A stretch of DNA of 64,000 bases from Paracamarosporium sp. OC-R06-R3 (GCA_019828545.1 JACVRA010000137.1:119877-183876), one strand, 5' to 3'. Numbered from the stretch's first letter, positions 10,642-24,053 are shown. Notes: a model not told the origin generated them from the sequence alone. Program-made: numbers and translations.

Positions 10642-13422
10642 AGCACGGCGCAAAACACCATTCCCAACACCCTGGGCAACGCTTTTCGAAGGCGGCTTTT
10701 GGCGGCATTGGCGCAGGCGCGTGCTAGATGGCGGCCAAAACTCGGCTTTCACTTTCTGGAGTTGTGGGTCCTGTCTCACCACCTCATTACCAGTGCCTCA
10801 CTCTCCGACTTTTCACGAAAACGTTTCGGCTGGAACCTGGAGCGGGCGTCGGACACCCTGGCCCCCTTTCGGTCACATCGTGGCTCCCTTCTAAACTTGT
10901 CTCATTGGCTTGTCATGGCATTCCATCCCCACCTTCAACTTCACTGTACATGTTTCCCCTAACCACTTTTGCACAGCTGCTCCATACGCAGCCACACTCT
11001 TTCCGGCATCTCATAGCGTTGGCGTTCACAACATGCCCTATATCCCTTTAAACTAGGAGTTTTAATGGTTCATGAGTATAGTTTTTCGAATTTCTTCGAC
11101 ACGGAGGTGTGTGGGCCAGGAAGAAGAGGCGGCCAGGAGAAAGATTCGAGTTAGAAGAGCATTGTGTATGGATATCATAAATATCAGAAGTTACGAGCCA
11201 GCAAAAGAGAGCTACGTGGTGCATCTACAATCTTATGTGTGAATGAAGAACGCGTTCGCGCGCCGTGTCACGTCTCGCGCTGTCATGTGCCGTTTCCCGC
11301 GCTCATGCCCACACTATCCTATCTCGCTTCGTCCCGCCTATACCCTCACGTCCAGCTTCACAGATCGTTAGCCGGAACAAGCAAACACGGATCTAATCCG
11401 AATCCTAATCTTACAGGACCGGCCACCACTGCTTGCACGACCGTGCCACGCCAACGTGTCCAACGTCCCCGCCTCACTCCACTGGCATCCCACCATCTCG
11501 CCACGTTTCACAGGGCACACCCACCACCGCCATCGTTGACAGATGCGTCCATCACTGTGGTCTAGGTTTCCAAGCAAGCATGCAAGAATCGTGACTGGCA
11601 CAAACACGGAGTTCATACTCGGGGCACGCGCACATCTATGCCCTGCCTAACGTCCCTCACTTGTCCACCGCCAAATAAATAAGCAGAGTGTGGAGTCCCT
11701 GACGTCCCTCACCCGGTTGCCTTGCGTTGAGCGAAGTTCAGCCCTGCGTCTTTGGAGGGTCGGAAGATCCGCAGGGCAATGCCATATGCACGCGTGGTCA
11801 AGGAGGGATGTCCGGATTTAGACGGGATGCGTCTTGTCTCACATGGCATGCAAGAAGGACGCTTCTATAGGATGGTGCTCACCGGTGAAGAGCAGAAAGG
11901 GGTGTATGCTGCGATGGAGACTGCACACCATGTCAGAGGCTCGTTGGGCTGCAGCCGTGCAACCCTGAGGTCCCTCGACATCGTGCAGCTGGGCGTATAG
12001 ACGCTATGGTTCTCAAGGGCGGAAGAGACCATGGGTTATTTCCGGGGTTTTGTGTACACTGAGAGGTGACAAGCAAGGTGTGCTCGCTTCTGGTGCTTGC
12101 ATGCACATGTGGTTTGGGATATGGGAGAAATTGGAGACGCACGTGCTGAACAGATACGGAACCGAATGTGGATGTGTTCTCCCTTTGTGGAAAGGGTGTG
12201 TGATATCGGTATGTGACATGCAGATCATCAGGTTCGTGTTCATCAAGAGGTGCATGCATGCCATCAAAACACTGCAGATGAGAATATATCATTGCTTCGG
12301 GATCGATCTCATGCAGTGAGCTCATGCATCTGTGACTCAGGCTGCAGATATAGTGAGGCAAGACGCGGTATTTCCAGTTTATGGTTCGGCGGCGAAGGAT
12401 CTGGGGATGCAGGGGAGTGCAATGTCAGAGTGTTAGAAGGCTAAGTCACCGGATGGAGAATGTGTTGGTAACGCATGCGGGTTGAGAACAGTCTAGGTTC
12501 TACAAGCATCTTGTGGGAGGAGCAAGGCTGTGCAGCTCAGAGTAGTCATGATTGGGATGAGATTTTACCGGAAGGATCTTCGAACGTAGGATCAAGACCC
12601 ATGGCAAGAGAATAGTGCCGCACACAATTGCAAAACCCTTCATGTGAACATAGTACGGTTATTCGTAGCTGGTGGCCATTTTTGTAAGGAGTTATGTGGT
12701 TGATTTACAGGGCGTAGCTGAGTACTTCACAACGTAGATACGGATTGACGATGACGAAAGCACCTTTGGACCAGATGCTGTTCCAACAATTGACGGATAA
12801 GTATGCAAGAACCGCTTAAAAAGATGGTCCTAATGTTCTGAATATCTCAAAAGAAATTACGTGAGGCATTCATATCTATGCCTAGATATCCTTTATAGGC
12901 AAACAAGAATACAAAGTTAATTTTAGCGCCGAGTAAGACGTGCTCGTAGCCTCGAGCATTGCTATCAAATTCATTTGTCAGATTTGCCCCAGAGCATCGC
13001 GGTATGTGTCAGACTGCAAGTTGTCACGAACTGAAGATCAATTCTCCGAATCGATTGACCGTCTGTCTTCGATTTGCTGATGCCATCAAGTCTGAAGACA
13101 AGGGCTAGGGTTCTCGTAGCTTGGCCGTGCTATAGATCCATGCTAGGCACCATGCAAGCCTCAGGAAACCTTAAATAAGTAACGTCCAGATAAAGTGTAT
13201 ACGATACGACGAGGTGGTAAAAGACTAGGCAGAATATTCCCGGACCGAGGTGCTGAAAAAGGCTTGATGCCGTGAACCAGTGGGGGTTCACCGGTTTACA
13301 ACCCCTGCAGCTAAGCGCTATCCGCAAGGCAATTCAATGAAGCTCGGAAATTTGGTTCGCAAACCATGTTGCCTTTTCGCGGCTCTTCTCGTGCAGCATC
13401 GCTCAGGGTCTGGAGGAGAGAC
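10642..13422. other. Long intergenic region, 2.8 kb
   Basis: No coding gene is supported on either strand. Frames are short and none shows a domain, signal peptide with continuation, or coherent introns. The first few hundred bases are probably 3' UTR of the 10243 gene; the rest could hold a noncoding transcript, which sequence alone cannot show. Confidence 0.45.
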
Positions 13423-15334
13423 TCAGTGGCAGGTCTCGTTTTTGCAAGCCCCTGGTACCCAGTGCCATTCAGAGTCATCTTGCAAGCACCCTTGAAGCTC
13501 TTGTGACTCGTCCTCCTTAGCCTTGGGCGGCACTGGGCCTCGGTTGAAGTTGACCATGACGATGATGCCCAATGCGTTGTCATCGCTGGGACTATACGAC
13601 CGTCCCGGACGAATCATGTAGACAAGGCTACGTTCATCCATGGTGCCCTTGAATGATCGGCCATATGTGGAACCACCTGGCATCAGTGGGTTGAGTATAC
13701 GATGTAATCTCCTGGAGCAATGGCATCTTGCAGCTGGTGGTGGCCACATCTTGATCGTTGAATGGCGGTAGGCCACGTCTTTGGGTAAAGCAGGAGGGCT
13801 GAGCAGATGAGGCAATGACTCTTCTAGTGGCTTCCAATCCAAGGGTGCAACACGGCGAGATCCGATACGTAGCCTTAGACAGGACGTGGATGGGTCGCTA
13901 CAGCAATGATCGTCTTCAACCAAGTCCAAGAATGAAGCGCAGGAGTAGTTGTAGGCTCGAAACTTGGTCCTGGCAAGTAAGAATGACCGATCCGGTTTGC
14001 TTTTGCGCGGTACCTCTGGGTGAAAGTTCCAATTGTATCGCGGTTCTGGCGGTGCATAATTCGGATTGTTGGTTGAGTCCAGAGTCTGAACGTATGCGTC
14101 ACCCCAAGGTAGTATAGGTCCCGTTGAGGCTTCTAGTATTGGTGATCCCTCAGTCCTAATAGCAGGAGAGTCGAAACTTGATACAAAGTCTGAGATATAA
14201 TATGTGCGTGCGTACCCACTGCAGCTCTTTTGATACTCTCGGCGAGCCTCGACAATCATGAGCATGCTTGTGCGCTCATCGGCCTGAAGGCTTAAGTCTG
14301 TCCATGAGTCATGAATAACGCCTTCTTCATGCTGCCGTCTCCATAATTTCTTGTTCGATTTCAGGAATTTGCTTTCGGGATTGTCGATCGGGAAGCGCAT
14401 GCAGTGGTAGAACGACGTCCAATCGATCTCTTCCACTTCGAAGGATGTTTGATTAGACACTGCATAAAAATATCCTTCATGGATTTCAAAAGCTATAGTC
14501 GAGCCGATATCCGTTCCAAAGAATCCGCTTAATTGAATTAAGTTGTCGGGTGGCAAGGGGTTACTGTTGTCCAAAGAGACGCCTTGGATTTCCCACTCGC
14601 AGTGACCATGGTCTCCTTCAGAGCCATAAGTCCCGTAATAGAGATATTGTGACGTGTGGCGTGCAAAAAGCTTATAAGTAGACTCGATCGGTACTGAATT
14701 GATCACTCTGGCTGGCACTCCCGGCTTAGTGTTGATTGCAAAAATATAGCTGTTTTCTCCATTTGCCTCTTCAAAATAGATGGTAGCAATATCATGACCG
14801 TAGTACAGCAAAGATATCCTGGCATCTTTTGAAAAGTCTGATGGTTCTAAAGATTTATTGGACTCACTGAACTCATTGAGGATCGGCGAGAGGTGAATTG
14901 TGACATGTCCGGTTTGCGCGTGCGCATCGAACACACGAATGACGTCCCCTTCCAGTATGCACAACATGCCTTGTCGGTAACAAAAATCGTTGGCCTGACC
15001 AATGATTCGAGCTGAGAAAGGATGTGCGTTCGAAAAAGCATTTCTTCTGTCCCGTATATATTCAAAAGCGTCGTAATACGAGATGTATTGATCCTTAGCC
15101 AGTATTGCTTCTTTTGTATGTTGAAATTGGATCTGTGACACATTAGTTCTTGTAGCCAGGTTTATATCTGTTTTCGTTTTGTACCTCGACTGCTTTTCTA
15201 CAGACACCATTGTCCTGGAGCAGTGTTTTGAGTTGTCTGCAAGTGTGTGCGAGGCTGACAATGTCATCGAACTCTAGATGAGATGTGATGTAGAACAGCA
15301 CATCGAACGGGAGTCTATGCAATTTAAGGGTCAT
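13423..15334 (-). CDS. F-box protein, 619 aa
   Basis: Two exons (15185-15334 and 13423-15132, minus strand) join in phase 0 across a 52-nt intron to give 619 aa. Residues about 5-40 form an F-box: LHRLPFDVLFYITSHLEFDDIVSLAHTCRQ-type spacing of hydrophobic residues with the LP start. The long remainder has repeated aromatic beta-strand-like segments (for example YYGHDIATIYFEEANGE and SQYLYYGTYG) that suggest a beta-propeller-like substrate-binding region, without recognisable WD or Kelch signatures. F-box proteins recruit substrates to SCF ubiquitin ligases through Skp1, so this is a likely substrate adaptor; the target is unknown. A hydrophobic 64-codon frame ends 12 nt before the start and may lie in the leader. 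Confidence 0.82.
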
Positions 15335-16733
15335 GAATTCTGAACCTAAAGTTGGTAATCAAGAGCGGCTAGGAGAGACAGTGGAGGGGAGGAGGGTATG
15401 CGGTAAGATTTCGTAAGCAGCTTCGTGTGGGGCACCGCAACTAGAATTAACAGGAAGATAGCAAGGTAGATAAATTCAAATAATAGACAAGAGTACGAAG
15501 AGCACTGCTGAAGCATAACGATTGGTACGAAGAGTGGCAAGGCTGAGTGACGGTTGGGAAGATCGGCTGTGGAATGACCATGGTGCGGACTACTTAATGC
15601 TCAGTCAGGCCTCATAAGAGCCGCATGGCAGCAAGTCTAAGCTTGCATATCCGTACGATGCCTTGTCATAAGCGGAGAATGCAGACCGTCCCCTGCGTCT
15701 TAGTGGGCAAGGGCAAGTAGCACGAGGCTGCGACCTCAATCCAGGACCTTGTGCCGGGAACGGCGGTTGCAGACCTAGCAAGAAGTAATCAATTTTCAAA
15801 TGCGGCTCTGTGTGTCCAATGATAGGCGTTATGTGCATATAGTAACACGAAGGATCACACCCGACTAAAAAGGCACAGCAGGACGTATGTAGAGCGAGGT
15901 TCGCACACAATATTGAGGCTGAGACAGAGACGGAAAGATTGATTGGGCAGGAGAATGCTCCGCTAGTAACGCTGACCCTTGACCCGCCCATGTGACGCGT
16001 CGGTGATGAGTGGCTTTTTTCGGTTACTGCTCACTTGGCACACGATCTCTAATGCGGCTCTGCGACTAACATCGTGTCCTCCTGACCTGAAGGCATCTTG
16101 CGCACAATGCTCTGAAGGTGGAAATATTACATCAGAAAAAAACCCAGCTGACATGCCACACTCAAACCTCTGTGAACAACTCGAGTTCTCAGCTTGACCC
16201 ATTTAAACCTGTTCGGAAGATGCCTCAGCCTTGCGCGTATCAAGACCATGATCTGCGAAGTCATGTTATTTTGTAGCCTTGCGATCCGTCTGTACATATC
16301 ATGCAATCGTTATTGGTAGTGCCTCCGGCGTCCAGCGATAGGGTAGATATGCAGTCGATGGCGCCGAGCGCCGTTTTCGGAGAGTCCTAAGGCCACAACC
16401 ATTCATGAGTCTTGATGGATATGCAAAGCCCCGTGTCTGCCCCAGTGAGCGACGAATCGCGGAAGCTGGGGAACTGGGTACGTCTCCCGATGCAGTACAA
16501 TCTCGACACCTGCATATACATGCCATTCAATAACTGAACCATGTTGATGTTCGTGTATCTACAGGAAACGCGGGGCGAAGTGCGAAAGGACACGCCATAA
16601 TGTCGGACGCAGAATGAGGCGTGTGCTGTGTTTATGATTGGCACTGTCGTATACTATTTTTTGATTGTGAAACTGGATAGACATGCAAGCACCGTGCCTT
16701 GGGAATCCAAATGCACGACAGCTCACGCCTACG
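15335..16733. other. Intergenic, no gene seen
   Basis: About 1.4 kb between the F-box start and the 3' end of the DUF3431 gene. Open frames here, including hydrophobic ones at 15346-15540 (minus), have no supporting features. Confidence 0.45.
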
Positions 16734-18122
16734 TCACAATCGGTCCTCTGGTTCAGCGCGTTCGCGATCCTTATAATCCCAGCCAATGTATGGCCATCCT
16801 TCCGGAAGCGTCGCGAACGGTGGGAGTGCATATCGGTTCTGGCAGCGTCCCTGCTCTTCACACTTGAGGTCGCACAGTCCGAACACCTTGCAGTAACAGA
16901 CTTGCACGGAAGGACAATGGACTGGTCCCTTGCCGAATATCACTGGAGGACCTGTTAGCAGGTGATCTAGCAAAGGACGTCGTTGCCGACGAAAGAGATT
17001 GTAAAAGGCCACTAGACGACGCGCCACGTCTGAACGCGTGGTCCTTCAGCCTCACAAGTGAGGCAAGCGCTACGGACGGCACATAGTCCACTCTCGTAAG
17101 ATTTTGGAGTGCACACAGCGGATTGGTGTACGACGGCCCAACGTTGCGGTTGCCGTCCATACAAGACGAGATAACGTACTGTGCCAGCTGTACTCCATGA
17201 CCCTTCCAGAGATGCTGTCTGCCAGATCGGTTTCTAGCAGCCACTTCCTGTACCGCTCGTAGTCGCTCTTGTTCCTCTCTCTTATCTTCTCCTTTGTAGC
17301 TGCGAACTGCGCACAGCAGCTTACGCCCACAGACTTAGGTACTTCTTCTCCGGGGAAAAGTGCCTGGAACGCCTTCTTGTAGTCGCCTCCGGCGTGGACC
17401 TGGGCTCTATGCTCCCCTTCCTCTGCCAACGGTTTGATTTCATCTGGGCAACCAAGTGCCCAGGCGCAACGAATGTTGACGTACCCTTCCTGCTCTAGGT
17501 ATGGCATCTGGAAGTGGCGCAGCATGGGAACTCCATCGTAGTCCGGGTCATCGTTATGCCACTGGTAGCGGTTTGGGTGCAAGAAGAGGACGTTGTCAGC
17601 GAGGTCGTCGTAGTTCTCTATAATATAGCTGCAAAGCTGTCAGCATCAGCATTCGCGTGTGCCGATGATCAGGATTCTGGCCCAACCAGAACCCGGTAGG
17701 ATCGGCCACGCACCCATGTAAACGAATACGAGGACGACCGCTCACCTCAAGTAAACCATGCTTTCCCTTCCTTTGTTCTTCGGAATTTTGGGTGTTGCCT
17801 TCCAGTTGTCGACGCGGTATATCTTCTTCTCCCATTGCGGAAAGTAGTCGTCGAGCCACCTTGCGTCGTCGACTTTTGTCTCAGCGACGACCACGGCAGT
17901 GCGTCGCGTACCATTCCCAGCATGTCCGCTGGCAACGTTGGCCATCGGTCCTGGGCTCGGAGCGCTGATTCCATCATGGTCGTGTGCGACGACAGCCGTC
18001 AGGTTGTGGATTGAGAGCTGTATCGAGTGCTCTGCTTTCAGGTGTAGCACTAGCGCAACGAGGAGCCAGCTAAGCAGAGCAAGACCTGCAGTCCTCCCCG
18101 GAAAGCGCCTGTAGAAAGGCAT
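16734..18122 (-). CDS. DUF3431 type II membrane protein
   Basis: Three exons (17746-18122, 17180-17628, 16734-16942, minus strand) give 344 aa. Residues about 10-28 (GLALLSWLLVALVLHL) form a single signal-anchor helix, so the bulk is probably lumenal or extracellular. The following region matches DUF3431: AVVVAETKVDDARWL, YIIENYDDLADNVLFLHPNR, the DGVPMLRHFQ block, and the terminal SGRVMEYSWHMIFGK with a Cys-rich CYCKVFGLCDLKC segment. The last block is only restored by the 17180/16942 splice, which supports the model. DUF3431 proteins are widespread in fungi and often annotated as glycosyltransferase-like, but no catalytic activity is established that I can cite from sequence. Confidence 0.88.
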
Positions 18123-18767
18123 CCTTCACACCAGGACGGCGTGCAACGTTGGAGAAAACCAGGATCGACTGCAAGCCGGTGTGCAATTGCATTTCGACGT
18201 CAGTGTGAATTGAGGCTCGTGGTCCACTAGCCCTCCAGACGGCCAATGACGCGTATCGGTGGGACCGGCAGCCGCGCCCTTGCGCTTTGCTTTCCCTCCG
18301 CCGTGGGCCAGGCAAACGGCGCGTCTCATAGACGTGCTTCTACCTCGTACGTTGAAAGCCTGGCGTGTAACATGGGCTGGAATCAGTACAGCAGTCCTTG
18401 CCAGCGTCAACTTGCGATACTCCGGGCTATGCAACGAACCAGTGAATAACATGCGGAATGGGAGTTGTGCGGTTTACTATAGTATACGATGACATCTGCT
18501 TGCATCCAGTCACAATCAGTTAGAGAGATTTTGGAATCTATGCTAGAGGCCCCTACCACCTCCAACATGACAGCTATCCATGTCCGGTTTCTGTCTCTCT
18601 TCGTATGTTTGGCGCGCAGTGCAAGGAATGCATTTCTGCGCATGAACACAAAAAGCCATGACGCGTTCCTCTTAAAACATCATGGCTATACCCAAATTGG
18701 ACATGCCAGATCTTATGTACTACTACATTGTGCGCCCATATTCCCTTGCATCTTATTCCCTCCTTTG
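18123..18767. other. Intergenic, no gene seen
   Basis: Promoter side of the DUF3431 gene and 3' flank of REX3. No supported gene. Confidence 0.5.
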
Positions 18768-20720
18768 TCATGACTTGCGACTTTTGTCTTCTTCGTCATC
18801 GTCGTCAAGCCTTCGCTTCATTGGCAGGCTGCCGTCCGCATCTGCCATCTTCGGTGGCGCAATCATGGATGGGGTTGCTGGTATAGTGGCCGGAGGTAAC
18901 CCTATAGGTAGCGGCGGGTACACACCATCCTCCCTGATAGTCCAACCTTCCTCTTTCAGTTTCTTCCATCGATGAGCAACCTTAGACCTAACCAGTTCAC
19001 CAGTTGTTCTTGCATCTTCGTAACTGTCGTGACCTGACGCGCCGCCTTGCTGTATGTTAATGTCGAGATACTGTTTGGCTAGCGTCTTAAGGCCATGTCG
19101 ATACGGAAGACCAGATCTCGTAGGATAGAGAATGACGGTGTCGACGATAGTAGGATGTATCAGGCGGATAACGTTCAGATCATTTTCAAGGGCGTGTCCA
19201 AGGACAGGCGTAGTGGGCGATACGTGCGCGAGGAAGAGTTCACGCGCCGCGTAGGGTGATTCGACGATCCGTAGATCTGTACGTTTAGGCTTCGCGTTCG
19301 CCGCATCGTATGGCTTCGCGTTCAGGAATTGATCCATGGTAACTCCCGACCACTGGGTATTGAGATCGAGAATGAAGCCAAGTGGGCGGACTAGAACGTC
19401 GATTATCGGCCTGTGGCTAGGCCACGAGATGACGGTGAGTCGCAGAAGCTCGAAACCCTGTGTTGTGTAGCCCATTTCGCAATCGAAACAGACTGCAGTC
19501 TGCGGTGCAGCCTGGGCATTCTCCGGAGTTTCAATGAATGGCATAACTACTGACATCCGCTTCACATCTGTGAACTTGTAAACGTGAGTATCGCTGTCAG
19601 TACAACCTTCTGAGCCCACGGACTCGTTGCAGCAAGAATATTTAGCAGGCTCCGCTTCTTGGCCCTTCGTTCTCTTGGGCCACATTTTTTTGCCCCAGTG
19701 ATATCGGCACTTACCACCGGTTGTCAAGGCTCCATCTATTTCCCTTCGCTCTGGAAAGACCTGGAAGCGGGTTCCACACCGATCGCACACTTCCCAAAAA
19801 TTCGATACGATTTGTGTCTGCTTGCATTCTTCGACTTCAGCATCGGTTGGTTTTTTTGTGACAAAACCATGGGCTTCTAGGCTGTCTTGTGGAGCAAGCA
19901 TTGTTGATAGAAAGACGACTTCCTCCTTCAAAGTCATGCCAGTTTCAACTTTCTTGGGCAGTGATCTCTTGGGTGGTCCTGCGTTCTCCTTTACAACTGC
20001 CTCTCTCCTAGCTGTCACCCATTCTTCTTGGGTCATCCTCTTGTAGGCAGCTAATCGATGCTTAATGACATTGTCATACATGACGCGGTTTTCAATGGCT
20101 ATCTTTGCCTCCTCGTCAACAGCGAGCTTCCTCAGCTGATTCGCCGACAAGTGGAGAGCTTTCGTCGACGGTTTAACTGCTGTAGCTACTTTATTGTTGA
20201 ACGGAGCCATGTAATCATGTAGAGCTTTAAGCCGAACGAGCCTGTTCGCAAAAGGTGCCGGTTCATTCTGTATTTTTCGGGGGAACAGGCTCACCTCCGC
20301 TTCTGGCTGTGGCTGGGCATCCGTATTAACTTTTCTCGGGGGAGGCGACACGGGCTTTGTTGCCGTTCGGAGAAGCGCATTCTCAGGCTTTCCATTGCTT
20401 AAACTGTGCTCTGAAGTAGGGGCAGTTTTCTGCGTCGGTGTAGGGATCGATTTTGAAGCACGGAGACCTGTAAATACAGGCGGGTCGACTACCTTCTCTA
20501 AAGTGGCCTCAATTTGTGCAGTAGATGGTACCACATCATGGTTAAGTCTAAGACGTTTAGCTGGCGGCTGACTGCTGGATAACGGCTCGTTATGGGTAGT
20601 TTCTGGTATACGCGTCGGAGGAGCTGACTGGTTGTGGGAGAATATGCAATTTGGAACCTCGCAGCTGCCACCTAAAGGGCACTGCTGATCCTTGAAGACG
20701 CTAAAGCCAGAGGGCCACAT
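18768..20720 (-). CDS. REX3: RNA exonuclease 3 (DEDDh family)
   Basis: A single exon encodes 650 aa. The N-terminus has a CCCH-like zinc finger (Cys14, Cys20, Cys25, His29) within KDQQCPLGGSCEVPNCIFSH, as in other Rex3 proteins. A long charged/Pro-rich linker follows. The C-terminal exonuclease domain shows Exo I at VCFDCEMGY (Asp413 and Glu415), Exo II in VLGHALENDLNVIRL and Exo III in HDSYEDARTT, giving the DEDDh catalytic set. Known Rex3 proteins trim 3' ends of stable RNAs such as the MRP RNA. The gene is divergent from the lipase at 21537 with 816 bp between starts. The intronless model has one uninterrupted frame throughout. Confidence 0.92.
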   Translation of the reverse strand: MWPSGFSVFKDQQCPLGGSCEVPNCIFSHNQSAPPTRIPETTHNEPLSSSQPPAKRLRLNHDVVPSTAQIEATLEKVVDPPVFTGLRASKSIPTPTQKTAPTSEHSLSNGKPENALLRTATKPVSPPPRKVNTDAQPQPEAEVSLFPRKIQNEPAPFANRLVRLKALHDYMAPFNNKVATAVKPSTKALHLSANQLRKLAVDEEAKIAIENRVMYDNVIKHRLAAYKRMTQEEWVTARREAVVKENAGPPKRSLPKKVETGMTLKEEVVFLSTMLAPQDSLEAHGFVTKKPTDAEVEECKQTQIVSNFWEVCDRCGTRFQVFPERREIDGALTTGGKCRYHWGKKMWPKRTKGQEAEPAKYSCCNESVGSEGCTDSDTHVYKFTDVKRMSVVMPFIETPENAQAAPQTAVCFDCEMGYTTQGFELLRLTVISWPSHRPIIDVLVRPLGFILDLNTQWSGVTMDQFLNAKPYDAANAKPKRTDLRIVESPYAARELFLAHVSPTTPVLGHALENDLNVIRLIHPTIVDTVILYPTRSGLPYRHGLKTLAKQYLDINIQQGGASGHDSYEDARTTGELVRSKVAHRWKKLKEEGWTIREDGVYPPLPIGLPPATIPATPSMIAPPKMADADGSLPMKRRLDDDDEEDKSRKS

Positions 20721-21536
20721 GTTGATTTACGAGCGCATAATCTGTGTGGATGAGTAAGGTACCTACGAGGATTGGGTGGCCCATACCCAAAAATCAATGT
20801 TCTGCAGTGTTTGGGATTTAGGCAAGCGCGTTGTAGGTAGAAAGGATAGGCCTTTTTAGTCCCGCCGCGTCGCTCGCTTCCAAGGTGAAGGTGAAGGTGA
20901 GTGGATTGTCTGGCCACCACCAGATACTGACTCGAACAGTAACAAGTCGGCGGAAGTATCAAGCGGGACGTGAGTGTTGAATTCGGGATTCAGCACGCAC
21001 TTCTGTCGAAGCAAGCAGCGCTAAAAACCCAGCTGGTCAACTCAGCAGTTGTTGTTCAATCCATGCGTTTGTTTACCGCAAGTGCATCTGATGTCGGAGT
21101 AAAGGTGTGGCTGCGACGAGTTCGGCACGTGCCAAGCTGGAGCCCCGACAGGCACGTGCGCATGCCAAGCCCATGGGTCACGCTTTTCCCGGCGGTGCTG
21201 CTGCGCCGATCTCAAGATCTTGGGCTGTCGAGATGACGCACATGCAAGATTCGTGTTAGCGGACGGTCAAGGGGGGCTGAGCGGTCGCATTCGCATACGT
21301 TAACCTGCCGCAGGAGTCGGGCGAACGCTAAAGCCGACTTTGCGTCCTATCGTGCCGCCAAGCGCGGATTTAACGTCTCAGACGACAGGATGACCACTTG
21401 TCCGACTGCAATGCGGCCGGACAGTTTACGGAGCTGGTCAATATATTATTGTATGCAGCATCTACGCCACTGGCCTCCACAGCAAACTCGTTGACCCTTT
21501 TTTCGCATTCGTGCATACCAGCATCCATAAGCAATC
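20721..21536. other. Shared upstream region REX3 / LPL1-type lipase
   Basis: 816 bp between divergent genes. No gene is supported; small frames are unlike proteins. Confidence 0.45.
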
Positions 21537-22952
21537 ATGGCAGGCAAAGCAGACCATCTTTGTGTTCTTGTTCATGGGTAAGCATATTCGGTAGCTATCT
21601 TTTCACTCGGCCGCACGATCTCACTGCACATGCAAGACTGACCTTTTCGCTCCAGCCTTTGGGGGAACCCTCAACATCTCGACTTCCTGCGCAATTCTCT
21701 CCGCGAAAAGTACACCGAAGACAGGATCCATATCCTCGTTACGAAACGAAATGCCGGCAGTTTTACATATGATGGCATTGAGACTGGAGGCGAGCGCGTT
21801 GCGAACGAGATTGAGGAATCGCTCAAGGAACTCGCACATACCGGACATGAAATTCGGAAAATCAGCATCATCGGGTACTCGCTGGGTGGTCTCATTGCAC
21901 GCTACGCGATCGGCCTGCTGTATTCGAAGCAGCTATTCGAAAAAGTAATGCCGGTCAACTTCACGACTTTTGCGACGCCACATCTCGGGGTACGGACGCC
22001 TCGTCGCGGATATCTCAGCAATGCTTTCAACGTACTGGGCGCGCGGACGCTTTCCACAAGCGGCAGGCAGTTGTTCCTGATTGATAACTTCAGAGACACT
22101 GGGCGTCCCCTACTTTCGGTATTGGCCGATGCGGACAGTATCTTTATTCAAGCCCTCACGCAATTTAAGCATCGTAGCTTGTATGCCAACATCATAAACG
22201 ACAAGACTGTAGCTTTCTACACCGCTGGTATATCCCAGACAGATCCATTTGAACGATTAGACAAAGTCAAAGTCAACTATTTGAACGGATACGAAGATGT
22301 CGTCGTCGATTCTCGCCATCCGATTACTTCCAAGGAACCTGAGGCGGTCCCTGTCTTCCGTCAACGCCTTACGATCGGTACGCGTGCGTTTTTCCAAAAA
22401 GTGCCCAGTATCGCATTCTTTTTAATCTTTATTCCGATCGGCACAACCTTACTACTCACCAACGCCGCAATCCAGTCTGTCCGCAGTCGCCAACGTATAC
22501 GCCTACATGAGCAAGGAATGGCTGGTATTGATGTCAAAGGCTACCGCATCCCCTTGATGATAAATTCAGCACGCCAAGAAATGGAAGATATGTATGAAAA
22601 CATGAACAATAAACAGGGGCAAGATTACCTTGGAGCAGGAGAAGAAGATTTGGCATCACCTACACAGCAGAGATCCTTTTCCTTCTCGAGGCAATTTGAT
22701 GCAGCGGACTCTGGCGCCGATTCAATAGAGGACGAGAAGTCCGAAATTCAATTCGAGATTCCAACATTGGCACTCACAGAACATCAATTCAAGATGATCG
22801 AGCATCTAGACAACGTTGGATTCAAGAAATATCCTATTCATATTAAGAACGTTGGGCACACTCATGCGGCTATAATCAGACGGATGGACAAACCTAGTTT
22901 CGATGAAGGTCGCATTGTCGCAAGACATTGGCTCGACAATTTCGAAGCCTGA
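21537..22952 (+). CDS. LPL1-type lipase (DUF676 alpha/beta hydrolase)
   Basis: A short first exon (21537-21577) ends inside the oxyanion-type motif LVHG. The second (21656-22952) begins with LWGNPQHL, so the splice restores the family signature HGLWGNP. The product is 445 aa. The nucleophile elbow is GYSLGG with Ser89, followed by NFTTFATPHLG. Around residues 240-265 a hydrophobic stretch (IAFFLIFIPIGTTLLL) could insert into a membrane or lipid-droplet surface. Yeast Lpl1, of similar length and architecture, is a lipid-droplet phospholipase. I infer a comparable phospholipase or acylglycerol lipase role here. Catalytic Asp and His cannot be assigned confidently by eye. Confidence 0.88.
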
Positions 22953-24053
22953 TCATATTGCTATCGTCGGGCCGGAGTCTGTTGGTACACCGTTACGTAT
23001 ACGACCCTTCGGAGTAGCTCGACTACAGCACGCAACATTGTGTTCTTTTTTTTCTCTCTCTCATCTTTGTCATCTTTAGCGAAGGCGTAACGGTGTATAA
23101 CCATAGAGCACATTGCATGGTTTGGAGTTTTATTGATACTTTGCAATTTTGGATCCCCTTGGCATATATGATCGATATTGTTTCTGTGGTACTATAGGTA
23201 TACCCATATTAGAATTAATTGAATGGCGGTCACATACGTAGCGATGCAATAATCGTGCTATTCATAATTATCCGAACGTTTTGACTGCGATCCGTGTCAT
23301 GATCTACAATAGTCGTGACGCTTATGTTAAAAGCGAAAGGTTGTAGACGCATAATAGAAGCCAAAGCCCGGACATAATATGTTCAAATCATGCAAATGCG
23401 CGCTGGCTTTTTAATTTCCTATTGCCGTCTCGACCCAAAATCTTGTCCACGAATGTTTAACATGTTTAAGTGTAGCACACTCTCGTCTCGGGCCATGTTT
23501 ATGCGACGATGCATACAATACGACTTTAAGACCAACAACTAAACCTTGGACATTGCGACTCTATAATGCGGGGTTTGACTAGAATCGGTCCATCCGCTGG
23601 GATAACTTCTCTGAGGTACGTATGAATACGAGCGATCCTGGAAGGTAGAATGACTTGATCTGGAACTAGGGAAATACTAAGGACTGACGTTTTGCATTGT
23701 GGTGTTTCAGGGAAATCGACTAGAGATCAAGCTGTCCATCATCTTGCGCCTTGATGCTCTGAGGTTTTCCACGATAGGTATGTATGAAGGAGCGCGCTTT
23801 TACTAAGATTTTTGTCTCCTCTAGCATATCACAAGAATAGGGTTCGTGGTATTGATCAATTGTGTTAACATGGTGACACATACTGTTGCAAAGAGACGCC
23901 TTCGGTTTGAGTAAATGAATTGCATTGCGGTGCGGTGCAATTTGTGTTTTTATACATGACATAATCAACGGCTCAGAATAGTATACGTTGCTTCCACAGC
24001 GAACTCTATGACATTACATACATTATCGGCTCGTTATATGCGGCAAGTATCGT
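22953..24053. other. Intergenic, AT-rich, no gene seen
   Basis: Convergent 3' flanks of the lipase and deuterolysin genes. Somewhat AT-rich with no protein-like frame. Confidence 0.5.

Noticed and set aside
15346..15540. 64-aa hydrophobic frame upstream of the F-box gene
   Set aside because: Could be a leader uORF, but the transcript start is unknown and the composition may be chance.
18682..20046. Plus-strand open frames opposite REX3
   Set aside because: They are shadows of the well-supported minus-strand exonuclease gene.
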